Assembly (NCBI RefSeq): GCF_000204055.1
Contig: NW_006768769.1
Location: 350,635-414,634, forward strand
DNA length: 64,000 bases
DNA from: Melampsora larici-populina 98AG31
Taxonomy: Eukaryota; Basidiomycota; Pucciniomycetes; Pucciniales; Melampsoraceae
Direction: 5' to 3'
Under the pieces are notes generated by a model that was given only the letters and a program-made list of their open reading frames with translations, had not been told where the DNA came from and ran no database searches. This document shows positions 11,898 through 20,384 of the stretch, piece by piece. Position numbers and translations under genes: made by a program. Each line of letters opens with the position of its first letter. Within the stretch, counting starts at the first letter, position 1.

Positions 11898-12530
11898 GAA
11901 TTGCGAGTATATCAAGTGATAGATCGCATCAAAACAGGTGCTTGGTCATGTCGTGGTATCCTAAGAACAGTATAAAAGGCAATTCTTCAAGAATATCATG
12001 GTCAATCCGTTTGAACGATTCCCCAATCCTTACCTAGGCATCTAGTTTCTTATAGTCATCTTAACTTGAACATTCGCTCTGTGACACCCATCTTTTTTGA
12101 CATTTAATTGAATCTTTTGATTCTCATGCAGCCTATCCTAAAGACTCTAGTCAACAATTTTGTGCGAGATGTAGAGTATGATATCCTATGATATCTATAA
12201 AACAAATTCTACTCGAGATGTAGGTCAGGTTTGAGTTTTAATATCAGTCATTTATACTGTACCACTTGTAAAGTCTAGTAGAAAGCCAGTAGCAGCCTAT
12301 CTCTCAGATATTCTTGATATGATACGATGATTAAATCATTGAGGATGCTCAGCAGAATCAATGATGATCCAGCTACGCTATCAGTGCCCTAGCGAATAGT
12401 GCAAGATAGGAACGGGTTGGGGGTTTACATATGTGACAGTAAAGTAAATCAAATCATCGATCGATCGATTGACCACAAATCCCTTCCTCTTTACCATCAT
12501 CACCATTACTATGCCAACCAAATCACCATC

Positions 12531-13320
12531 ATGTTGGCAACCCTTCAAACCCCTCTTCGACCGGCCTTCAGGCTCAGCACTGCTTCTCCCACACGTTTCT
12601 TGTCATCTTCATCATCAAGTCTCACCAAAGTAGCAGTCTTGGGTGCAGCTGGTAAAAGAGCTCCTCTAAATCTCCTTTTCAAATTCAAATTAAGACTGGT
12701 GGAATCTGGTTCTAAAATCTTGGATTGACTCAGGTGGAATTGGACAGCCCCTCAGTCTTCTCATGAAGCAAGTAGGTACTTTCTCGATTCTTCAGTTTTG
12801 ATTGGACTTCGATTTTGATCACAGGAGCTTACCTGGATATTTGTTTGACTCTAGAGCTCATTGGTATCTGACCTCGCTCTTTACGATGTCAGAGGTGCTC
12901 CCGGTGTTGCCGCAGTAAGTGATAATCGCTTCTTTAGGCCTCAGAGAGCAAAGCCCGGCCCCAATCTCAAGGTGTCTTGCGTACTTTTCAAAACAGGATG
13001 TGTCTCATGTCAACACTTCCGCAACCTGCAAAGGTTATCTACCTGATAACAACGGCCTCATGAGAAAGCCCTCGATGGCGCTGGAATTGTTTTGATCCCA
13101 GCTGGTGTACCAAGGAAACCAGGAATGACCCAAGATGACCTCTTCAACGTTAGTATATCACTTGAATACGTTTTTGACCACTCGGTGATAAACCTCTGAT
13201 ATGTACTCCATTTCACGTGATCTTGTGTGTCATCAGACCAACGCCTCGATCGTTCGAGACCTTGCTACTGCAGCTCCCAAGGTTTGCCCAAAGGCACACA
13301 TGCTGATTATCGCTAATCCC
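12531..13320 (+). pseudogene. Mitochondrial malate dehydrogenase, copy 1, truncated by the gap
   Basis: This reading is the same as the MDH gene at 22333, with an identical exon structure, as far as ...LIIANP in the fifth exon, where the run of Ns begins. It encodes the mitochondrial presequence, the NAD-binding glycine motif [11 protein letters not shown], and [14 protein letters not shown]. It carries the same one-base deletion as copy 2, between DNNGL and EKALDG at about 13060. The 3' end is missing: after the gap the sequence is retroelement, not MDH. So it is either an incomplete contig end or a truly truncated copy. Confidence 0.8.
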
Positions 13321-13420
13321 NNNNNNNNNNNNNNNNNNNNNNNNNNNNNNNNNNNNNNNNNNNNNNNNNNNNNNNNNNNNNNNNNNNNNNNNNNNNNNNN
13401 NNNNNNNNNNNNNNNNNNNN
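13321..13420. other. Assembly gap (100 N)
   Basis: Exactly 100 undetermined bases, the usual placeholder for a gap of unknown size. The two sides are unrelated: MDH coding sequence on the left, retroelement terminus on the right. The join is therefore a scaffolding inference rather than read continuity. Confidence 0.95.
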
Positions 13421-13460
13421 CGATATTCCCATCAGTAAATACCTACGTTACCTACACCTA
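13421..13460. repeat. 40-bp terminal direct repeat, left copy
   Basis: These 40 bases (starting CGATATTCCCATCAG and ending CCTACACCTA) recur exactly at 20345-20384 in the same orientation. They bracket the DIRS-like element. Because the left copy starts at the gap, the repeat may be longer. Confidence 0.85.
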
Positions 13461-13867
13461 GAAATATCCCATGGTACTCACGGAAATAGACTGAGAAAAA
13501 CTGTTTAAAAGAACTGGGCTAAAACGTGTGAATTGATCATGACCACCACAACAACAACACCCTCTCCGACCCGCCTATAAAAGAAGGTAGTCCAAAGAGT
13601 GGTGAAGAGGGGAGGAAGAAGGCGCAATTCATTTTAACCACAGAAACATAGAGTCAGTGAACTTTCTCAAAACCGAAAAGCACCGCACAATCAAAGAACT
13701 TTTCTTCAATTAAGAAAGAAAAAGCTCCTGAGAATTTCCAGAGAAATCTCAACGCTCAACCACAGAGATTTTTCTTCAACGAAGAAAAAATCCTGACCCC
13801 AAGTATTACACATTTCTATCCAAATAATGAATAAGAAAATGCCATAATTTTCACAAACACTCACCAA

Positions 13868-16514
13868 CTAGAAACTAACAGAAGCCCCCACATGCGCCGG
13901 ACAACCAATCACATGATTTTGTGACTCTGGAAGCCTTAACGCCACATGACCCCGAACATAGATTCGAAACGCCTCTGAAGACCAACGGTGTAGAACTTAT
14001 AACCCAACAAGGGTTATACAGAGCTGGAAGAGGATAATCCACTAATAAAATGACTAGTAGAAGTTGTCTAAGGACTGCTCTTCTAAAACAACACAATCAG
14101 AAAGAGCTCTGTTGTATTGAGTACTGATAAGGCACCAGAGAAATATATCTTCACACGTAATTTAACTTCAAAAGCACACTTTGTATTACTATCAACACTG
14201 CTATAGTGTTATTCCCAATTGATAACTAAAAGAAATAAGCAATATCTGATTGATATTATTCCCAATAAGTCTTTATGACTATAAAACTAAAGTAAATTTC
14301 TCTTTATAATTGTAATAAAGGGCGTATTTAAGTGACCAGGTACTATTAAAATAAGTTTATAATGATAAACAAAATAATAATGGCGTAAATGATAAAGAAA
14401 AAAAGGGGAACAACAGTCCCAAAACCCTCTCAAAGTATATATAACAATGTACTAGAACTTTTACAATGGTCAACAGCCTCAAAACCAATCAAATCCGCCC
14501 AAAATTCCCTAAAAACCCTATGATGACGCAATGGATATGATTTTGTTACTAATAAATGATGTAATTTTCACAGCTAAAAGTGATCAATGACGCAATAATA
14601 TGATGTACAGCACTTCTTATGATGAATACAGGTGATTTTTTCCTTGTAAACTAGCTGAAAACCAATTTTTGAGATTACGAATTTTTTCAGATGTGCTCCA
14701 ATTTTTGATTACTAAAGTGCATCTTGTAGCCCACGTGTTACTGATCATTTCTGACACCTACATGACCTACTTCTGATGAGTGATGAGTAAGATATTGAGT
14801 TGTGAAGTTAAAGTTTTTAGTGTTACATGTGACTTGTGACTGTAAATTCGAGATTCACACCAATTCTTTATTTGCCTTATAACGTTTTACACACACCTCC
14901 ATTACTAATGATTTAAAGTTTGTACATTATGTAATCCACTCTTCTGCGTTGAATGAGCCATCTACCAACCTATTCTGACGTCATTTGACATATGTAATTA
15001 GCTGAAAACCTCCATTTTCCACGAATTTCACCCATTTTCTTCACTTTTCACAGCTACTACTCTCTTTTTCTTGCTCTTGTAATATGACATCATCATCTAT
15101 AACCTTAAAAATCCCGAAAAATCCTCTTGGCAACCTTAAATTCCATCACTACCACTATTACACAACCAAACTACACGTGTACCTCTTGTTTACCAACTTC
15201 GAAAAAGTGCCTTTTCCCTAATAACTTCTGTTTCTACTTATCAACCTTGAAGATTAAAATTGTCATAGTATAATATAATGTTGTTCTTTCATATTCTAAC
15301 CTCATAATACCCATAACTTTATTTTTACTAACCTAAAAACCATTTTCCAACCTTTGTACCTATAATTTCGAATTTTTCTTATGTTTTTATTTCTTTCTTT
15401 TTGTAATAAATTTGTAAGTAAACTATAATGATCTTAATATATAATGTGAAATAAAAAATGATGTAATGTTGACCTAATGACCAATACATAAGCCTACAAG
15501 AGCTTCAATTGATCAAAAACCTCCATTTCGAATTTTCTTTCCTGCTGAATCCTGCTAATAAACTGGTAAACTGGTAATTGTGAATTTTTTAATTGATCCC
15601 ATAAATTGATCACCACAACGGCCGGCACTTTGGATATACTCTAAACTGGCACCGCTTTGAGCTAACGCAGTAGCCCCACCAGACCAAAGAGAGTGACCTG
15701 AGAATTTTTTGTCGAAAAGAGAATGGAACCGCTTCAAAAACCATGACCTGGACGGAACAACGCCTCCTGAAGTCAAAACTAATTCAGCTTTTGAAAGGAA
15801 TAACCGATCCCTAGACCGTAAGTACGATTTCATACGAATAATAGGACATGCTTGAGAATTGCTGAAATATTGGATAATAACTGGAACGCCAGAGAAACCT
15901 GAATCGCTTTTTGAATAAGGTAATGAATACTGAAGATATCTGTCGCACAACGAAAATTTGAAGGAACTTCTTCTGATAATCTTCCTAGAATCGAACATCC
16001 GTTTCGAATCCGGAACTGTAAGCTCTCCTAACCTATGCAACGCACCAAACCCCACACTAAGCATTGCCAAAAATAACCTGTCATCATGAGAAGACCCTAA
16101 TTTCAACACCACATATTCTATTTGGATGATGGTAAGAGGCTCCTTCCGATTGACTGGCTTTGAATACAATTTGAGACAACCTTTCATCGTTTTCTTAACT
16201 AATTCTGAATGATTTTCACACTTGATTGATGGAAACTTCTGATTAAAAATAAAAGCTATCCCTACTAAATAGATTCGTACCGATCTGGGCGAAATTTTTA
16301 AACATGTGTAAGCAATGTAATTGCACAAGGACTGACAGTCTGGTCTAAAAATATAATTGAATTGGGTACAAAAACGATAGAAACTACGAAAACCACACAT
16401 ATACTTTTGAACCGTTCTTAAGACTACGGTAGAATTTTGATCTTTCTTCGCTAACGCTTTTATTTGTGCTACCGTAATTTTATGAACTGGACTGGTTATT
16501 CTCCTCGTCGCCAT
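13868..16514 (-). pseudogene. Tyrosine recombinase (YR) of element 1, split by an LTR
   Basis: The first part (16514-15618) has the N-terminal SAM-like region, the first catalytic Arg in ALHRLGELTVPD, and the GHSLWSGGATALAQSGA box up to SAGR. The visible frame then runs into the inserted LTR and ends in an artificial tail. Beyond the LTR, the strand at 13988-13868 resumes in the correct frame with RWSSEAFRIYVR, which supplies the catalytic Tyr, and ends at a TAG. The second catalytic Arg, expected in HSxRxGG, is Trp here (TGG; one transition from CGG). So the enzyme is probably dead twice over. The start codon lies inside the last codons of the RT frame, a 19-nt overlap. Confidence 0.85.
13989..15617. 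mobile_element. Solo-LTR-like insertion (about 1.63 kb) in the recombinase gene
   Basis: The insertion begins TGTAGAACTTATAACCC and ends GATCACCACA, so it has short TGT...ACA inverted ends. AACGG flanks it on both sides (13984-13988 and 15617-15621; one base is ambiguous with the end). It is AT-rich and non-coding. A 1.6-kb homologue lies at 30681-35136. Removing it with one AACGG joins the recombinase halves in frame at GR/WSS. I therefore read it as a solo LTR of an LTR retrotransposon. No internal region or primer-binding site is present here. Confidence 0.75.
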
Positions 16515-18352
16515 GATAGCGAGGGATTGTTGAAAAATTGAAGGTTGATTTCTACACCACCAGCACCTAAAACCGGATCGATCGATAAAGGAGATATTGA
16601 TACAGGATTAAATTCTCTCCTAACTTTTTCAAGTAACGTATGAGAGAGTTGATCAGCACATTTGTTTGTCAAACCCGGAATATGCGCTACTTTCACTTCA
16701 ACCTTACAATCCACGACTCGTTGTATAATATATCGAAACAAGGGACGAATCAGTTGGTTCGGGCAATGCGTGTTGAACAGGTGAAAGACATTTTTGTTAT
16801 CTGTATGCACATAAATCCGACTGGAACCTGAATTTATTCCGAGATCGATAGCTGCCATGACCGCTAAGAGTTCTGCCCAATAAATGTGGCGAGAAGGCAA
16901 CGGTAATTTGTGATAGTAGGCCCGATTTTCATTCGGATTCCAGACCCCGATCCCTGTAGGACAAGCGTCAACGTAAAAGAGAGAATCCGCCTGAAACGCC
17001 GACCAGGTTGAAGATTTCAGGACTAAGACACCATTTGAGGATTCGAAATACTTAATTAACCAACGAATATCGTCCTGATTTTCCTTATTAAGATGAATTG
17101 GTAAAAAACGTCCTGTTTTACCGCCTGTTTTTTCATAGAGACTCTGTAAAGCATAACGTCCGTAAGGCATGGAGTTGAAACCCCACGAGATCCAACCCTG
17201 CAATGACTGCCAATCACAAAGAGAATGGTGAGGTTTTGAGACAAACTCTTTCATCTTGTCAATCATCATCAATTTTTTATCAGGAGCCAGGTAAATACTC
17301 ATATTGTTAGAATCTACCATGTGACCAATGATTTCGAGCGCTGATCCATGAACTTGCTTTTTCCAAACCCACGGAACTCCCAGAATATCAAAAACCATGA
17401 GAAGCTTGGCTTGAGGACCCGGAATCCGATGTTCCTTAAACGTAATCCAATCATCTCCTGCCGCAGCTCCCCACACATCATCCATCATACAATTCAGATT
17501 CTTGATGTGAAATACCTCTTCCGCGATCCATAATACCAGCAAAAACACGCCACACCATATGTGAGGCAAAGCCGATGAACCAAAAGTGAGATTATGATCC
17601 ACTCTGAACTTCTTCCTGATTCGAAGAATCTGACACATTTGATACTGCAAGTGCGCTGACAAGGTTCTGAAAGCACCTTCGACGTCGGATTTGAAAATTG
17701 TAACTTCGCCGTGTTTCTTCTTTAATTCAATCAAGAACGGAATCCAGGATTTTAAAGAATCGTACGACACCTTAATCTTATCTTTATCCACCAAGTCGTT
17801 AGGAGATGGCTTCCCCGCGCTCATGTTAGAACACACCCTCATCTTCGCAGAATCCTTCTTAGAAGTCATAAGCAATGGAATCACTTTCATACCAGGTATC
17901 AAAGTTGAAAATTCCTCTGAATACCTTCCCTTTTGAATCTCTTCCTCGCACTGATCTTCTAGCAGTTGTTGATTATCGTAGCATGACTGATGATTCGGAA
18001 CTTCCACAATTTTTGAATCCGGTTTTGAAGAAGATGGCCAAAAACCAACCCTCAGACCTTTTATAGCTGATTTTACGAAAGCCTGATTTGGGTGAAGCTT
18101 CAATAATTGCTCCATCTTGTCAATGTTGAACGGAGTCGAAACTTTGAATAAGTAGTGATATTGTTTCAGAGCGTATCTTGCATCTTCGTCATCTTCCAGC
18201 GAAGGGGCGTCTGGAAAAGGCAAAGCGTATCTACTTGATTCAATGGCTGCTGAAAAACCTAACGGATTAGTCCCATCCCATTGATATCCTCGGAGGAACT
18301 TCTCCGACGTGTATTCTTCAGGTGTGATGGCATCCCCGGTGTTTTGCACCAC
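16496..18352 (-). CDS. Reverse transcriptase-RNase H of DIRS-like element 1
   Basis: An intact 618-codon frame. RT signatures include KSDVEGAFRTLS (first catalytic Asp, about residue 220) and MMDDVWG (the catalytic DD pair, about residue 285). RNase H follows, with FYVDACPTGIGVW, WAELLAVMAAID, VHTDNK and HIPGLTNKCADQLS, supplying the D-E-D catalytic set. It copies the element RNA into DNA. The frame ends 19 nt inside the recombinase start, which suggests coupled or re-initiated translation. A branch-point-like ATACTAAC and a CACAG acceptor lie just upstream, so it may be spliced to the Gag reading frame, but I could not find a phase-compatible junction. Confidence 0.88.
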   Translation of the reverse strand: MVQNTGDAITPEEYTSEKFLRGYQWDGTNPLGFSAAIESSRYALPFPDAPSLEDDEDARYALKQYHYLFKVSTPFNIDKMEQLLKLHPNQAFVKSAIKGLRVGFWPSSSKPDSKIVEVPNHQSCYDNQQLLEDQCEEEIQKGRYSEEFSTLIPGMKVIPLLMTSKKDSAKMRVCSNMSAGKPSPNDLVDKDKIKVSYDSLKSWIPFLIELKKKHGEVTIFKSDVEGAFRTLSAHLQYQMCQILRIRKKFRVDHNLTFGSSALPHIWCGVFLLVLWIAEEVFHIKNLNCMMDDVWGAAAGDDWITFKEHRIPGPQAKLLMVFDILGVPWVWKKQVHGSALEIIGHMVDSNNMSIYLAPDKKLMMIDKMKEFVSKPHHSLCDWQSLQGWISWGFNSMPYGRYALQSLYEKTGGKTGRFLPIHLNKENQDDIRWLIKYFESSNGVLVLKSSTWSAFQADSLFYVDACPTGIGVWNPNENRAYYHKLPLPSRHIYWAELLAVMAAIDLGINSGSSRIYVHTDNKNVFHLFNTHCPNQLIRPLFRYIIQRVVDCKVEVKVAHIPGLTNKCADQLSHTLLEKVRREFNPVSISPLSIDPVLGAGGVEINLQFFNNPSLSWRRGE

Positions 18353-18403
18353 ATCCCCGGATGTTCTGTGAAAACTCGAATGTTAGTATCCATTTCTATT
18401 AAA

Positions 18404-20018
18404 CTACTCATATTCACTTAAAGAATAGGAAAATGAAACGAAAACTCTACCAACACAAAAATGTAAGCGGGGGCAGCTATCACCGAGGGGACAATCCCTT
18501 TCGCTGTTATACGCGAAGCAATATTCTTCCGAGATCTTTCCCACATCTTTAGAACTCGTAATCTTATGAATCCCTTTATGTTTAAAGTCTGCAACATAAT
18601 TGGGAGCGCTACCAGATGGGATAGCACCACTAGATGGTTTTGAACTCGAACTTTGTTGAAAACCACCTTTTTGCCGGAAAGGTGTTTGAAACGAAGGCTG
18701 CAATAATATATCATGAGCCTTCCTTCAATAAAAACATATCAATAAGGAAGATACATACTCTAGAGAAGGAAAAACCAGAATGAGCGAGATTAGGAGCAGT
18801 GTTGAAATAGCTACTACCAAAGTACTGGGTCTTAAGGACATCAAAGTCCTTATGATCCCAATCCGAGAATGAAACATATCTCCTATCTGCCACTTGAGTC
18901 CTGAAAGCCGCGTCGTAATCGGCGATGTTCTTCCAGTTGGCACGAATCGGACCCGACCAGAATTGCGAATTGATGTAATCCGAGTAGTCGGCAATTTGTT
19001 TTCCACAGTCCGGAAAACCCATTTCGATAGCTTTCTTGAGGATTGAGAAATAGTACTGCCATTCAGCCAAATCGTCGATTTTGAGAGTGAGATGTTTCGA
19101 AACCTCCAGTCCCTTTTCTTTACCAGTTGTTGAATAGGAAATGTTGCCTTTTTTCCTATTACAAAGTTCTCCTTTGATTCGACGAACATCAATGAATTTT
19201 CCCAACAACAACTCTTTAGATAGGACTTCAGGGAAATGGGCTGGCTTCCCAGCACGATTGAACTCCCTGACCGCCAACGCGATATTGGATTCGTAACCTT
19301 TAACGTTGTCGGCGAATTTTTTGGCTCCCGCCGTAAAAACAGTTTCGACATCCGAGATAGGCACCGCTTTTGATATAAACGCGAACTTTCGTTTCTTCTT
19401 GTCTTCTTTTTCGTCCGAATCGGAAGAATCCGAGCTGTCATCTCGATGCTTATGGTGATGATGCCGATGACCTTTCTCTCCTTGCTTAGCCAAAAGAACT
19501 CGAATGGTCTCTTGAGCCTCTTTGTTTGCCATAGATAGCATTTCCAAACGGTCCTCTGACGTAGCATTTCCCAAAGGGAGGATCCCCGGTAATTGTTGTT
19601 CGAAAGGAGTCTGGTTCGATATGTTTTGTCCTGATTGGTGAGGGACGTTTTGAAGACCGGCTGGAACAGCTTGATCGGTCTGGTTAGAATTGCCCGTATT
19701 GGCGATTCCTGAAGCTGCCGGTTGGTAAACAACACCATCAAAACCGTCTGGAGGATAGCCTTCGCTTTCATCTTGGTTTTTAAAATCATAACTGGGGTTT
19801 GGACCGTCATGGAACGCCAATGGATACGCGAACTCAGACCAGTGTCTGTACCAACTCGGTGATAGGTAGGGAATAATTCTCGCAAAAGATGCTCTGAGCT
19901 CCAACCAAGACACCACTTGTGCACCCCCGGACGAGAGATAATTTTCTCTAAGCTGGTCGAGCTTGAGCGTAATGTCTGCAGCTGCTGCATAATCGACGCC
20001 ATCCTCTGACATTCCCAA
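18404..20018 (-). CDS. Gag-like protein of DIRS-like element 1, CCCH zinc finger
   Basis: The main exon (20018 down to about 18760) encodes about 420 residues. These include a His-rich and Ser/Asp-rich stretch (HRHHHHKHRDDSSDSSDS, about residue 200) and a helical region resembling DIRS Gag proteins. A GTATGT donor near 18759 and a TTGCAG acceptor near 18703 continue it as PSFQTPFRQKGG. That exon ends in CFAYNSERDCPLGDSCPRLH, a C-x8-C-x5-C-x3-H zinc finger that should bind element RNA. A second GTAGAG donor follows the finger. The role is packaging of the element RNA. Confidence 0.75.
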
Positions 20019-20344
20019 TAGACAGGATGAAAAATTTTTGACGGTTTTTAGATAACGGTTTTTTAGGGCGGTTTTTTAAGACGATCTGAATATATGTCTC
20101 TTTTTAGCAGGATATGTCCTTCAAAAAAATTAATACCTTAGAACGTGGGTGACTAAAGTATCCTTGAAGAACTAAAACTGATGGAACTATCGAAAAATGT
20201 AGAGGCGGTAAAGAAGAATTTTCGGTGAATAAACGAAAATTTGGTAAAGAGGAAAACGTATGATGTCATCTTACCACACAAGATAACTCATACAAAACCC
20301 GACCCGAACAATTGCAACAAAAGATTTACATATCACTAACATAT

Positions 20345-20384
20345 CGATATTCCCATCAGTAAATACCTACGTTACCTACACCTA
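20345..20384. repeat. 40-bp terminal direct repeat, right copy
   Basis: Identical to 13421-13460 and in the same orientation. It directly abuts the left boundary of duplication copy 2 (AAAGAC at 20385). The bases 20019-20344 between Gag and this repeat are non-coding and contain several CGGTTTTT repeats near 20040-20080. Confidence 0.85.

Larger units (their letters stand above)
10002..13320 (+). repeat. Segmental duplication, copy 1 (runs into the gap)
   Basis: From AAAGAC at about 10002 to the gap at 13321, this segment matches 20385-23125. About 160 bases around 10390-10550 are diverged, with scattered indels and substitutions. Downstream of about 10565 I found no difference by eye, except that this copy carries a 573-bp insertion at 11077-11649. 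It contains a secreted-protein gene and the 5' two-thirds of an MDH gene. It could be a true tandem duplication, or the second haplotype of a dikaryon scaffolded next to the first. Confidence 0.85.
13421..20384 (-). mobile_element. DIRS/Ngaro-like tyrosine-recombinase retroelement 1
   Basis: On the minus strand the order is Gag with a CCCH finger (20018-18404), RT-RNase H (18352-16496) and tyrosine recombinase (16514-13868). There is no aspartic protease and no DDE integrase, which is the layout of YR retrotransposons. Direct repeats of at least 40 bp lie at the two ends, resembling the A1/A2 repeats of Ngaro-type elements more than inverted DIRS ends. I could not resolve an internal B1/B2 pair. 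A 1.6-kb LTR-like insertion (13989-15617) interrupts the recombinase. The 13470-13860 stretch beyond the recombinase stop is non-coding, with a CTATAAAAG motif near 13575. Confidence 0.8.

Noticed and set aside
13875..14096. 73-codon cysteine-containing frame as a small secreted protein
   Set aside because: It crosses the LTR border. The true frame here is the recombinase C-terminus.
15555..15617. C-terminus GRCGDQFMGSIKKF of the recombinase as a conserved YR motif (a similar tail ends the frame at 35065-35136)
   Set aside because: Both tails are translations of the same inserted LTR. The real recombinase continuation lies on the far side of the insertion.
18725..20002. 425-codon minus-strand frame alongside the Gag frame
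   Set aside because: It is an out-of-frame shadow of Gag with no domain, and its composition is that expected from the other frame.
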